This document shows positions 41,861 to 51,065 of a stretch of DNA of 64,000 nucleotides, one piece after another. The notes under the pieces are model-generated. The model worked only from the letters and a program-made list of their open reading frames with translations, was not told where the DNA came from and did not search any database. Positions within the stretch are counted from its first letter, which is position 1; each line of letters opens with the position of its first letter. Source of the DNA: Bradyrhizobium diazoefficiens (GTDB lineage Bacteria > Pseudomonadota > Alphaproteobacteria > Rhizobiales > Xanthobacteraceae); assembly GCF_018129965.1 (NCBI RefSeq), contig NZ_JAFCKW010000010.1:1-64000 (forward strand), given 5' to 3'. Made by a program: the position numbers and the translations under genes.

Positions 41861-43081
41861 ATGAATCAGTCGTGGGTTGCTCGCCGCGTTCGCAAATTCG
41901 CCCTCTTGAGCGCCGCCGTGCTGGCGCTCGGAGCGCAGCTCTCCGCCGCCTCCGCCGAGGACGTGATCCGGTTCGGCGCACCGCTGCCGATCACCGGCGC
42001 GCTAGCGCCCGAGGCGGTCAAGCAGCAGCAGGGCTACGATCTTTGGGCCGAACAGGCCAACAAGGCCGGCGGCATCTCGGTCGGCGGCAAAAAGTACAAG
42101 GTCCAGATCGTCTACACCGACTATCAGTCGAACACGCCGCGCGCGGTGCAGGCCACCGAGCAGATGATCAGCCAGGACAACGTCAACTTCATGTTCGGCG
42201 CCTTCGGCTCGGGCGCGGCAAAGGCGGCGAGCACGGTGTCCGAGAAGTACAAGGTGCCGACGCTGGCCGCGACCGCCTCCTCGTCGCAGGTCTACGACCA
42301 GGGTTACAAATATCTGTTCGGGACCTTCACGCCGAACGACACGCTCACCACGCCGCTGACCAAAATCATCAAGGCCAAGGTCCCCGACGTGAAGAAGGTC
42401 GCGATCCTCGCCCGCAACGATCTTTTTCCGCTTGCGATCGCGCAGGAGATGGAGAAGTCGGCCAAAGCGGAAGGTTACGAGGTCGTCTATTCGGAGAAAT
42501 ACGCGATCGGCACGCTCGATCACTCAGCCGCCCTGTCGCAGATCAAGTCGCTGGCGCCGCAATGGATCTTCGTCACCGGCTACACCAACGACCTCCTGCT
42601 CGTGCGCAAGCAGATGGTCGACCAGCAGATGAAGGCGTCCGTCGTCACGATGATCGCGGGCCCGGCCTATCAGGAATTCATCGATGCACTCGGACCTGCG
42701 GCCGAGAACGTCTCCAGCGCCGCCTGGTGGCACCCCGCCGAGCAATATGACGGCAAGGACATCTTCGGCACCACGGCGAATTTCGTGAAGCTGTTCAAGG
42801 CCAAGTACAACAGCGAGCCCGATTACGGCCAGGCGTCCGCCGCGCTCTGCGGCGCCTTGTTCCAGATGGCAATCGAGAAGGCCGGCTCGCTCGACCGCGA
42901 CAAGGTCCGCGACGAACTCGCCAGGCTCGACGTCGTCACCTTCTTCGGCCCCGTGAAGTTCGGCGCCAACGGCCAGATCAACTCGCTCGATCCGCCGGTC
43001 TTCCAGATCCAGGGCGGCAAGCCGGTGGTGCTGTTTCCCCAAGCGATCCAGCAGGGCGACCTCAAAATCGGCGTGAACTGA
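41861..43081 (+). CDS. Liv-type ABC transporter substrate-binding protein
   Basis: A 406-residue periplasmic binding protein. The signal peptide ends at ASA-ED (about residue 31). The mature part starts with VIRFGAPLPITGALAPEAVKQQQGYDLW and contains VQIVYTDYQSNTPRAVQATEQMISQ, matching the amide/aromatic branch of Peripla_BP_6 proteins. The ATG at 41861 follows GGAG. With the neighbouring CnbZ-like gene, the ligand may be an aromatic or amino-substituted acid, not a branched-chain amino acid. Confidence 0.9.
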   Translation: MNQSWVARRVRKFALLSAAVLALGAQLSAASAEDVIRFGAPLPITGALAPEAVKQQQGYDLWAEQANKAGGISVGGKKYKVQIVYTDYQSNTPRAVQATEQMISQDNVNFMFGAFGSGAAKAASTVSEKYKVPTLAATASSSQVYDQGYKYLFGTFTPNDTLTTPLTKIIKAKVPDVKKVAILARNDLFPLAIAQEMEKSAKAEGYEVVYSEKYAIGTLDHSAALSQIKSLAPQWIFVTGYTNDLLLVRKQMVDQQMKASVVTMIAGPAYQEFIDALGPAAENVSSAAWWHPAEQYDGKDIFGTTANFVKLFKAKYNSEPDYGQASAALCGALFQMAIEKAGSLDRDKVRDELARLDVVTFFGPVKFGANGQINSLDPPVFQIQGGKPVVLFPQAIQQGDLKIGVN

Positions 43082-43095
43082 GTCGACCGCCGATC

Positions 43096-43962
43096 ATGCA
43101 AGCCGCCCAGATCCTGATCAACGCGCTCGTTCTGGGCTGCCTTTATGCCTGTATCGCGATCGGCTTTTCGCTGGTCTGGGGCGTTCTCAACGTCATCAAC
43201 CTGATCCACGGCTCGTTCATCGTGCTCGGCGCCTATCTGGCGTTCGGGCTCTACAACGCCCTGCACGTCCCGCCCTGGTACGCCGTCATCGTCGCAGCGC
43301 CATTGTTTTTCGTACTCGGCTATCTCCTGCAGCGGCTGCTCCTCAACCGCGTCATCACGGCGCCCGTGCTGGTCACGCTGACGCTGACCTTCGGCCTCGA
43401 CCTGATCCTCAACAACGCGATGATCTATTTTTTCAAGGCCGACTATCGCAAGCTGACGCTGACGCCGTCGCTGGGGTCGGTCTCGATCCTCGATGTCGTC
43501 GTGCCGGTCGATCGCCTGATCGCGACAGCCGCAGCGCTCGCGCTGACCGGCCTGCTCTATCTGCTGCTGCGCCGGTCCCGGATCGGCCGCGCGATCGTCG
43601 CGGTCAGGCTCGACCGCGACGCCGCGGTGCTGATGGGCGTCAACGTGCCCTCGATCTACGCCATCGCCTTCGGCCTCGGGGCGGCGCTCGCGGGCTGCGC
43701 CGGCGTGCTGATGGCACTCATTTTTCCGATCTCGCCGCTGACGTCATCGGCCTATCTCGGCAAGGCCTTCGTGGTCTGCGTGCTCGGCGGCCTCGGCAGC
43801 GTCTCCGGCGCACTCGCCGGCGGACTGTTGCTGGCGCTGGTCGAGGGCGTGGGCTCGACATTCTTCGGCCCGTCGCATGCGACCACACTGTCCTTCGTCC
43901 TGCTGATCGTCTTCCTGGTGCTGCGGCCGCAGGGCCTAGTCGGCCGGAAGGGTTTCGAATGA
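43096..43962 (+). CDS. Liv-type ABC transporter permease (LivH-like)
   Basis: A 288-residue permease with eight or nine helices; it begins QILINALVLGCLYACIAIGFSLVWGVLNVINLIHG, the LivH pattern. It lies 14 bases after the binding-protein gene and its stop overlaps the next permease (ATGA). Confidence 0.92.
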   Translation: MQAAQILINALVLGCLYACIAIGFSLVWGVLNVINLIHGSFIVLGAYLAFGLYNALHVPPWYAVIVAAPLFFVLGYLLQRLLLNRVITAPVLVTLTLTFGLDLILNNAMIYFFKADYRKLTLTPSLGSVSILDVVVPVDRLIATAAALALTGLLYLLLRRSRIGRAIVAVRLDRDAAVLMGVNVPSIYAIAFGLGAALAGCAGVLMALIFPISPLTSSAYLGKAFVVCVLGGLGSVSGALAGGLLLALVEGVGSTFFGPSHATTLSFVLLIVFLVLRPQGLVGRKGFE

Positions 43963-44894
43963 CCCGGAGCAACATCGCACTCTTGGTGCTGGTCGCGGCC
44001 GTCGCCGCGCTACCGCTGTTCGGCGGCGCCTATGCGCTGCGGCTCGGCACCATCGCCTGTCTCTATGCGGTGCTGGCGCTGTCCTGGAACGTGGTCGGCG
44101 GGCTCGCCGGCTATCCGTCATTTGCGACCGCCGCGTTCTTCGGATACGGCGCCTATGCAGCCGGCGTCCTGCTCGGCCACGGATGGCCGCTATGGGCGGC
44201 TGTTGCGTTTGCCGCGCTGAGCGCGCTTGTCGGCGCCGCGGCCCTCGGCGCCGTGCTGCTGCGGCTGCGCGGGCATTATTTCGCGATCGCCAGCCTGTCG
44301 CTGGCCGAAGTGCTGCGCGAACTCGTCAACAACGCCACAGATCTCACCGGCGGCGGCATGGGCCTCAATATCCCCCTCGCCGCCGGCTCCGGCGTCATGG
44401 CGGAGGCCACGTTCTTCTTCTTCGCGATGTGGGGCGTGCTGCTGGCGACGGCGCTGATGGCGATCGTCGTCGGCGGCTCGAAGCTCGGCTTCGCGCTCGC
44501 CTGCATCAGGCAGAACGAGACCGCCTCCAGCATGGTCGGGCTCAACACCACGCTCTACAAGGCGGCGGCCTTTGGCCTGTCGGCCTGTTTCGTCGGCGCG
44601 GCCGGCGGCATCTACGCCGCCTGGGTGCATTACATCGATCCGTCCGACGTGTTCGACATCCTGTATTCGGTCAAGCCGATCGTCATGGCGCTGATGGGCG
44701 GCCTTGGCTCGCCCCTTGGCGTTGCCTGCGGCGCGTTTCTCTATCTTGGTCTCGAAGAGGTGGTCTGGCGCAACTACATCCAGATCCATACCGGCGTGCT
44801 CGGGCTCCTGATCGTCCTCCTGCTGCTGTTCCTGCCGCATGGATTAAGCTCGCTGCGCGCCGATCGCCTCTGGCGGAGGGCAAAGCATGTCTGA
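43959..44894 (+). CDS. Liv-type ABC transporter permease (LivM-like)
   Basis: A 311-residue permease without the long N-terminal extension of the other LivM in this window. Motifs include SWNVVGGLAGYPSFATAAFFGYGAY and RQNETASSMVGLNTTLYKAAAFG. ATGA overlap upstream and an eight-base overlap with the following ATPase gene. Confidence 0.92.
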   Translation: MTRSNIALLVLVAAVAALPLFGGAYALRLGTIACLYAVLALSWNVVGGLAGYPSFATAAFFGYGAYAAGVLLGHGWPLWAAVAFAALSALVGAAALGAVLLRLRGHYFAIASLSLAEVLRELVNNATDLTGGGMGLNIPLAAGSGVMAEATFFFFAMWGVLLATALMAIVVGGSKLGFALACIRQNETASSMVGLNTTLYKAAAFGLSACFVGAAGGIYAAWVHYIDPSDVFDILYSVKPIVMALMGGLGSPLGVACGAFLYLGLEEVVWRNYIQIHTGVLGLLIVLLLLFLPHGLSSLRADRLWRRAKHV

Positions 44895-45636
44895 CCTGCT
44901 CCGCCTCGCGCGCGTGTCGCGGCATTTTTCAGGCCTGCAGGCGCTCCGCGACGTCACGCTCTCGGTTGCGAGCGGCGAGGTCCTCGGCCTGATCGGCCCG
45001 AACGGCGCCGGCAAGACCACGTTGGTGAACACGATCTGCGGCGTCACGCCGGCGAATTCCGGCAGCGTGATGTTCGACGGCCGCGATATCACGCGCATCA
45101 AGACCTATCAGGCCGCCCGCCTCGGCCTGTCACGCACCTTTCAAATCGTGCAGCCGTTCTCCGAGTTCACCGCGCTCGACAATGTTGCCGCCGCCGCGCT
45201 GTTCTCCCAGCCGGGCGCCAGCCTGAAGGCGGCCCGCGAGGCCGCGCGCGCGCATCTTGCTTTCGTCGGGCTCGAGGCGCAGGGCGCCCAGCCGGCCGCC
45301 ACGCTGACTCTTGCGATGCGCAAGCGGCTCGAACTCGCCAAGGCGCTCGCGATGAAGCCGAAGCTGCTGTTCCTCGACGAGGTCAATGCCGGCCTCAACA
45401 GCGCCGAGGTCGAGCGCGCCACCCGGCTGATCCACGAGCTTGCAGCCAGCGGCATCACCATCGTGATGATCGAGCATCTCATGAAGGTCGTGCTCAACGT
45501 CTGCACGCGGATCGTGGTGCTGCACAATGGTGCCCTCATCGCCGACGGCGCACCGCGCGAGGTGATCAGCAACCCCGCGGTGGTCGAAGCCTATCTCGGC
45601 CAAAAATACGCGCAGCGGAGCGCCGGCCATGGCTAG
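44887..45636 (+). CDS. Liv-type ABC transporter ATPase (LivG-like)
   Basis: A 249-residue ATPase. Walker A is GPNGAGKTT, Walker B LLFLDEVNAGLN. The signature region is degenerate (AATLTLAMRKRLELAKAL, lacking the usual LSxG), as is known for LivG-type subunits. Eight-base overlaps on both sides couple it to its neighbours. Confidence 0.92.
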   Translation: MSDLLRLARVSRHFSGLQALRDVTLSVASGEVLGLIGPNGAGKTTLVNTICGVTPANSGSVMFDGRDITRIKTYQAARLGLSRTFQIVQPFSEFTALDNVAAAALFSQPGASLKAAREAARAHLAFVGLEAQGAQPAATLTLAMRKRLELAKALAMKPKLLFLDEVNAGLNSAEVERATRLIHELAASGITIVMIEHLMKVVLNVCTRIVVLHNGALIADGAPREVISNPAVVEAYLGQKYAQRSAGHG

Positions 45637-46360
45637 CTCGCTGATCCTGGAAACCACGGGGCTGTGCGCCGGCTACCGCGAAATCCAGGTGCTCTGGGGC
45701 GTCGACATCGCGGTGCGCCGCGGCGAGATCACCGCGCTGATCGGCTCCAACGGCGCGGGCAAGTCCACCCTGATGCGCGTGCTCTCCGGCCTGGTCCCGA
45801 TCTCGGAAGGTAACTGCTTCTCGCAAGGCCGCGATCTGACCGGCGCCAATGCCGCGGAGATTCTCGGCCACGGCATCGTTCATGTGCCGGAAGGACGGCG
45901 TCTGTTCGGCGCCATGAGCGTCGAGGAAAACCTGCTGATGGGCGCCTATCTGCGCAAGGACGGCCGGGCCGCGATCGCGCGGGATCTCGACCAGGTCTAC
46001 GCGACCTTCCCGCGGCTGCTCGAACGTCGCCGCCAGGCCGCCGCGACGCTCTCGGGCGGCGAGCAACAGATGTGCGCCATCGGCCGCGGCCTGATGAGCG
46101 CACCTTCCCTGCTGATGATCGACGAACTGTCGCTCGGGCTCTCGCCGCTCCTGGTCGAACAGCTCGTGGCCGCACTCCGCGCCCTCAACGCCGGTGGCAT
46201 GTCGATCCTGCTGGTCGAGCAGGACGTCACCACCGCGCTCGATCTCTGTCACCACGCCTTCGTCATGGACATGGGGCGCATCGTTCGCGCCGGATCCGGC
46301 ACCGAGCTGCTCGCCGACCCCATCGTGCGCGACGCCTATCTCGGCGTGCTCCAGGAATGA
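45629..46360 (+). CDS. Liv-type ABC transporter ATPase (LivF-like)
   Basis: A 243-residue ATPase with Walker A GSNGAGKST, signature LSGGEQQMCAIGRGL and LMIDELSLGLSPLL as Walker B. Here the Asp-Glu pair is followed by L instead of P, a usual variation. It completes the second transporter; the CnbZ-like gene follows after 84 bases. Confidence 0.92.
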   Translation: MASSLILETTGLCAGYREIQVLWGVDIAVRRGEITALIGSNGAGKSTLMRVLSGLVPISEGNCFSQGRDLTGANAAEILGHGIVHVPEGRRLFGAMSVEENLLMGAYLRKDGRAAIARDLDQVYATFPRLLERRRQAAATLSGGEQQMCAIGRGLMSAPSLLMIDELSLGLSPLLVEQLVAALRALNAGGMSILLVEQDVTTALDLCHHAFVMDMGRIVRAGSGTELLADPIVRDAYLGVLQE

Positions 46361-46444
46361 ACAAACCAAAAGAATGAGCAGACCCATGCGTAAGCGAACG
46401 AGCGCGACGCCAACCCGTCGATCCCTTCAAGTCAAAGAGGCATC

Positions 46445-47194
46445 ATGATCAGCACCGTCGAAGCCCCCAACAGCGGCTACCGTTTCATGCCGGGCGTCAG
46501 CCAGTATTCCTGCGGGATTGCGGCCCTGCCCGGCTTCTCGATCGAGCGCGTGCGCTTCGCCGATCCGGTGCCGCTCAAGGCAGGCTTTGCGCGCATCGCC
46601 GACATCCTGAAACAGGCCGGTCGGCCGTTGACGGCGTTCGGCGCCTGCGAATTGCGATCGCCCGCGCCATTCACCGAAGACGGGTTCAAGGCCTTCAACG
46701 AGATCTACATCAAGACCCTGATCGACTGGGGCATCATGAAGGACGGCGTCAATCCGGTGGCGCGCAGCAATGTCTGTCCCGAGATCGACCCGCCCGCGGA
46801 GCCGGGTTTTCATGCGTTCTCCTTCACCGTACCGGTCAAGGACGCGAGCCCGTCCTTCGTCGTTGCCGGCAGCGGCGAATCCGCCGAAGGCAAGGCCAAC
46901 TACCGCGACCACACGGTGCGCCTCGGCGATACCAGCCCCGAGGGTATGCTGGAGAAGGCCAAATACGTGCTCGGCGAGATGGAACGCAGGATGAGCGCCT
47001 TTGGCGGCACCTGGCGCGACACCACGGGTGTCCAGGTCTATACCGTGCACGACATTCACCCGTTCCTTGCCAGCGAGCTCGGACGGCGCGGCGCCGCACG
47101 CCACGGCGTGACCTGGCATTTCAACCGGCCGCCGGTCGTCGGTCTCGACTATGAGATGGACTGCCGCTGCGTCCATACCGAGCGTGTGATCTAG
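46445..47194 (+). CDS. CnbZ-like putative aminomuconate deaminase
   Basis: A 249-residue protein. The segments GYRFMPGVSQYSCGIAALPGF, LTAFGACELRSPAPF and NPVARSNVCPEI recall the CnbZ 2-amino-5-chloromuconate deaminase family, which is related to RidA-like deaminases. AGAGG precedes the ATG. It ends the LysR-linked transporter operon, so it probably acts on the imported compound. The family assignment is from memory of motifs and moderately sure; the actual substrate is unknown. Confidence 0.6.
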   Translation: MISTVEAPNSGYRFMPGVSQYSCGIAALPGFSIERVRFADPVPLKAGFARIADILKQAGRPLTAFGACELRSPAPFTEDGFKAFNEIYIKTLIDWGIMKDGVNPVARSNVCPEIDPPAEPGFHAFSFTVPVKDASPSFVVAGSGESAEGKANYRDHTVRLGDTSPEGMLEKAKYVLGEMERRMSAFGGTWRDTTGVQVYTVHDIHPFLASELGRRGAARHGVTWHFNRPPVVGLDYEMDCRCVHTERVI

Positions 47195-47299
47195 GGGCTA
47201 CAGCGGGCAAGGCGGGCCGGCCGCAGACCGCGGCGGGCCGATTGAACTTCATCACGCAATCGCGGGACCAGGAACTGGCGGCAGAGTTGCTCGCCAGCG

Positions 47300-47547
47300 C
47301 CCTGCCGCGGCACGCGACGCTTTGCCGACGTCACCGGAGAGTACACCGGAAAACCCTTCGTCATCGTGCGCGACGGCAAGGTGATTTCAGCCCCCGTGAT
47401 CCGCGAGCCGATCACCGGCGGCTCCGGCCAGATCTCCGGCAATTTCACCCTGCAGGCGGCGTGGCCATGCTGCTGCGCGCTGGCTCGCTGCCGGTGTACG
47501 TTGCCGTCGCCGACCAGCAAATCCTGCAGCCCGGCGCCCAGCCGTAG
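47300..47547 (+). pseudogene. secD remnant, frameshifted and truncated
   Basis: Translation from about 47300 gives RRFADVTGEYTGKPFVIVRDG, then KVISAPVIREPITGG, and GSGQISGNFTLQAA, all hallmark SecD sequence. At about 47460 the frame is lost; the family's continuation (VAMLLRAGSLP) is found in the next frame and the reading then ends at a TAG at 47545. The rest of SecD (about 400 residues upstream) is missing. The remaining bases of 47195-47791 hold no gene that I can support. Confidence 0.75.
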
Positions 47548-47791
47548 GGCGAAGATCCCCGTCCCGTCGGGCGCAGGGGTCCATCCGCGACGCCGACGCC
47601 CCTGCTAAAATCCCCCGAATCGCGACCGTACCCGGTCACACGCACGACCAACGGGCAATTGCCGAAATCACCGATCAGGCTAAAATTTGCCTCTTGCGGC
47701 ACGACGGCTGAAGGCTCCATTCAAGCGGTCGTCATTCGATTTCGGCTATACGATACCGACCAGACCGAACGCCTTACGCGGGGTTAGTACC

Positions 47792-48598
47792 ATGCCGTCC
47801 GGCAGCGCAGACATTTCGTCGATCCTCGACCGCATTCTCGACGCGGCGACGGATAACCTCAGGATCGCGAAAGTCCTGGTCCAGATGGGCCTCGATCCGA
47901 ACAACGTCACCTACGACGCGATCTTCAATCGGCTGCTGGAGATCTTTGTCCAGAACATCACGCTGGCCAATCTGTTCGCCGCGGTCGGCGCCGGCTTCTT
48001 CGTCGCCACCCTGCTGATGCGGACCATGGTGCCGCTGCGTGTCGCCAACATGATCGGCTGCGCGTTCTTCGCGGTTTTCGGCGCGCTCTCGGCCAATATC
48101 ACGACGTTCCTGCTCTATCTGCTGCTGCTTCCGATCAACGCCCTGCGCCTGCGGCAGATGCTCAAACTGGTCAAGAAAGCCCGTCATGCCGCCGAGGGCG
48201 ACATGTCGATCGAGTGGCTCAAACCGTTCATGACGGAGCGCAAATATCGCCGCGGCGACACGCTGTTCAAGCTGCGCGATCCCGCGAACGAGATGTACCT
48301 CACGGTCACCGGAAAGTTCCTGGTCAAGGAAATCAACGTCGAGATCATGCCCGGCGCGCTCATGGGCGAGCTCGGCTTCCTGACCCCGGACAACCGGCGC
48401 ACCGGAACGGTCGAATGCATCGAGGACGGCCAGGTGCTGACGATCACCTATGACCGGCTGCTCGAGATCTACTTCCAGGATCCGCAGTTCGGCTACTATT
48501 TCCTGGTGCTGACCAGCCAGCGCCTGCTGCAGAACATCGACCGCCTGCAGAAGCAGGTCGCGGCGGCGCAGGCAGCGACCACGAACAAGATCGCCTGA
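47792..48598 (+). CDS. Membrane protein with cyclic nucleotide-binding domain
   Basis: A 268-residue protein. Two or three hydrophobic segments lie between about residues 60 and 125, followed by a Crp/Fnr-type cyclic nucleotide-binding domain (KYRRGDTLFKLRDPANEMYLTVTGKF, PGALMGELGFLTPDNRRTGTVEC). No DNA-binding or kinase domain follows; the C-terminus ends in a short coiled-coil-like helix. It could be a membrane-bound cAMP sensor. The ATG at 47792 follows a GGGG; a longer frame upstream lacks support. Confidence 0.8.
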   Translation: MPSGSADISSILDRILDAATDNLRIAKVLVQMGLDPNNVTYDAIFNRLLEIFVQNITLANLFAAVGAGFFVATLLMRTMVPLRVANMIGCAFFAVFGALSANITTFLLYLLLLPINALRLRQMLKLVKKARHAAEGDMSIEWLKPFMTERKYRRGDTLFKLRDPANEMYLTVTGKFLVKEINVEIMPGALMGELGFLTPDNRRTGTVECIEDGQVLTITYDRLLEIYFQDPQFGYYFLVLTSQRLLQNIDRLQKQVAAAQAATTNKIA

Positions 48599-48613
48599 CC
48601 GGCCTCGTCCCGC

Positions 48614-49255
48614 TCAACTCAAGAGCAACGCCATGCCGGGATCGCCCTTCTCCATCGCACGGCGATAGGCAGGGCGCACGCCGATGCGGCCAAGATATTT
48701 GACGACGTTGGGGCAGCGCTGGAGATCGTAGGGCTGGAAGTAGCGCATCGTGGTGAGCGAGAAGCCCATCATGATGTCGGCGGTGGTGAAGGTGTCGCCG
48801 GCCAGGTAGCGGGCATCACGCACGCGCGCATCGACCAGATCGAAGGCCCGGTCGACGCGCCCCCTGGTCGCGACCAGCACCGAGTTGTCCTCTGCAAGCT
48901 TGAGCCGGTTTAGGATCATCAGCCGGCCCATGCCGGCCTGCAGCGTGCCATTGGCGAAGTGAAACCAGTACAGGAACTGCGCGAAACCAGGATCGTCCGG
49001 GCCGAGCATAAGACGGCCCTTGCCGTATCGGGCCATGATGTAATCGACGATCGCGCCGGATTCGGCGAGCAGAAGATCGCCATCCGTGATCACGGGCGCC
49101 GCCCCGATCGGGTGCAGCGCCTTGTACTCGGCCGGCGCCAGCATGGTGACGGGATCGCGCGTATACCGCTTCAGCTCATACGGAACCTCGAGCTCCTCGC
49201 AGAGCCAGACGATGCGCTCGGACTGCGACTTGCCGAGATGATGGACGGTGAGCAT
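48614..49255 (-). CDS. Glutathione S-transferase family protein
   Basis: A 213-residue GST. The thioredoxin-fold N-terminus carries VHHLGKSQSERIVWLCEELEVPYEL with the likely catalytic Ser in GKSQSERI, and the cis-Pro and gamma-loop in GAAPVITDGDLLLAESGAI bind glutathione. The C-terminal helical domain is complete. The ATG at 49255 follows GGAG. It converges on the cyclic-nucleotide protein gene. Confidence 0.9.
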   Translation of the reverse strand: MLTVHHLGKSQSERIVWLCEELEVPYELKRYTRDPVTMLAPAEYKALHPIGAAPVITDGDLLLAESGAIVDYIMARYGKGRLMLGPDDPGFAQFLYWFHFANGTLQAGMGRLMILNRLKLAEDNSVLVATRGRVDRAFDLVDARVRDARYLAGDTFTTADIMMGFSLTTMRYFQPYDLQRCPNVVKYLGRIGVRPAYRRAMEKGDPGMALLLS

Positions 49256-49339
49256 GGCGTCTCCTGCGATCGCGAACGGGATCAGTCGTGACGCCGCATC
49301 ATACTCCGTGGAGAGACCGCGCCCCACACTTTCTTCTTG

Positions 49340-49471
49340 TGTCCCGGACGCTGCGCAGCGCTTCTTCAGCGATGCGCTGCAGAGCCGGGGGCCCATGTTA
49401 CGACGGGTATCGTGGCCTGCTGGGTCCCGGCTCTGCGCAGCAGCGCTACACGCTGCAGCGCGTCCGGGACA
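49340..49471. repeat. Intergenic palindromic repeat, nested dyads
   Basis: A 132-bp element with outer arms TGTCCCGGACG and CGTCCGGGACA and inner arms GCAGAGCCGGGG and CCCGGCTCTGC, so it should fold as a long nested hairpin. It separates the minus-strand GST and cytochrome b561 genes; the b561 gene ends at 49489. It is unlike the sequence of the A and B families here but has similar architecture. Confidence 0.75.
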
Positions 49472-49488
49472 CGAGACTTTCCCACCAC

Positions 49489-50040
49489 CTACACCACCTC
49501 GTCCGTCACCATCCGCGCCACGACGCGGTCGCGGCGGATGAAATGGTGCCAGAGCGCGGCGATGACGTGAACCGCGATCAGGGCGAGCAGCACATAGGCA
49601 AAGAATATGTGGCGATCCTCATAGGCGCGTGCGGCGTCGCGGTCGGGCGAGGTGAATTGCGGGACATGAAACAGGCCGAAGACGTTCGAATAGTCGGGCG
49701 TGTGCGCGCCGGAATGTGCCCAGCCGAGCATGATGACGACGATCACCACGAGATAGAGCCCGCCATGGCTGATGCGGGCGGTGAGTCTCTGCCAGGGCTG
49801 GCTGTCCGCCGGCAGCGCCGGTACCGGATTGATGAAGCGCCAGACCAGGCGCAGCACGGTGAGCAGCAGGATCAGATAGCCGAGATCGGCATGGATCGAG
49901 CGGTAGAAGAAACGGTCGGGCCGCGCCGGGATGTGGTTCATCCACCAGCCGAAGCCGATCATCCCGATGATGGCCAGCGCCAGGGTCCAGTGCAGCCATC
50001 GAGCGACGCTGCCCCAGCCGGCCTTCGTGTTTCTGATCAT
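49489..50040 (-). CDS. Cytochrome b561
   Basis: A 183-residue di-heme membrane cytochrome of the CybB type. Four helices carry candidate heme His ligands in ARWLHWTLALAIIG, SIHADLGYLILL and ARISHGGLYL, and VHVIAALWHHFIRRD. It would shuttle electrons from the quinone pool or dispose of superoxide at the inner membrane. The ATG at 50040 has GGGGGAG five bases before it; the longer open frame upstream overlaps murI and is not coding. Confidence 0.88.
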   Translation of the reverse strand: MIRNTKAGWGSVARWLHWTLALAIIGMIGFGWWMNHIPARPDRFFYRSIHADLGYLILLLTVLRLVWRFINPVPALPADSQPWQRLTARISHGGLYLVVIVVIMLGWAHSGAHTPDYSNVFGLFHVPQFTSPDRDAARAYEDRHIFFAYVLLALIAVHVIAALWHHFIRRDRVVARMVTDEVV

Positions 50041-50205
50041 GTCGGCTCCCCCTTTTGCGATAGTCCTCAACCGCATGGTAGCGAGGCTGATACTTGGAAA
50101 ATGCTGGAACCACGAAATGGAATTGTTCCAAACTGGCGCAGCGCGGCCTCGCCGCAAATTCGCCCCAAAAACCGAATGGTAACCATGACGCCCTAAGGTG
50201 GTGAC

Positions 50206-51003
50206 GTGACCCATTCCCCGACGATCCTGGTGTTCGATTCCGGCCTTGGCGGACTCACGGTGCTGCGTGAGGTCGTGGCCGCGCGCCCGGACGCGCATTA
50301 CGTCTACGTCGCCGACGACGCCTTTTTCCCCTACGGCCACCACGGCGAGGACGAGATCATCGCCCGCGTCGTACCGCTGATGGGCGAGCTGATCGGCACG
50401 CATGATCCCGACCTCGTCGTCATTGCCTGCAACACGGCATCCACCCTGGTCCTATCGCATCTGCGCGCCGCTTATTCCCTGCCCTTCGTCGGCACGGTGC
50501 CGGCGATCAAGCCGGCCTGTGCGCAGTCGAAGAGCCGCCGCGTCTCGGTGCTCGGCACCAGGGGCACGGTGAAGCGCGAATATACCAGGGCGCTGATCCG
50601 CGATTTCGCGCAGGGCTGCGAGGTGACGCTGGTCGGCTCGCCCGAACTCGCCTCGCTCGCCGAACGCGAACTCGGCGGCCATCCGATCAGCGACGGCGAC
50701 ATCCTGGCCGAACTCACCCCCTGCTTCGTCGGCGATCCCGCCGACGCAGACGCGCGCACCGACACGGTGGTGCTAGCCTGCACGCATTATCCGCTGCTGC
50801 TCGACCGGATGAAGAAGCTCGCGCCCTGGGCGGTCGCGTGGATCGATCCGGCCCCGGCCATCGCCCGCCGCGTCTCGGACCTGCTCGGCGCACAGGCCGC
50901 CGGCACAGGACAGTCCCGCGCCGAAATGATCTTCACCTCGAACCGCACGCATGGCCTTGAGGCCACGCTGGCGCCGTTCTTCGGCGGCCGCGCGCTGGCC
51001 TGA
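50206..51003 (+). CDS. murI: Glutamate racemase
   Basis: A 265-residue cofactor-independent racemase that supplies D-glutamate for peptidoglycan. The two catalytic cysteines are visible in IACNTAST and LACTHYPLL, and the N-terminus has FDSGLGGLTVLREV. GTG start with AAGG upstream. Divergent from cytochrome b561. Confidence 0.93.
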   Translation: MTHSPTILVFDSGLGGLTVLREVVAARPDAHYVYVADDAFFPYGHHGEDEIIARVVPLMGELIGTHDPDLVVIACNTASTLVLSHLRAAYSLPFVGTVPAIKPACAQSKSRRVSVLGTRGTVKREYTRALIRDFAQGCEVTLVGSPELASLAERELGGHPISDGDILAELTPCFVGDPADADARTDTVVLACTHYPLLLDRMKKLAPWAVAWIDPAPAIARRVSDLLGAQAAGTGQSRAEMIFTSNRTHGLEATLAPFFGGRALA

Positions 51004-51065
51004 CTTTGCGCACCGGCGACGTGCTGCTAGGCTCGGCCGTCGTCATGGCTCCGCAGGTCACTTGA

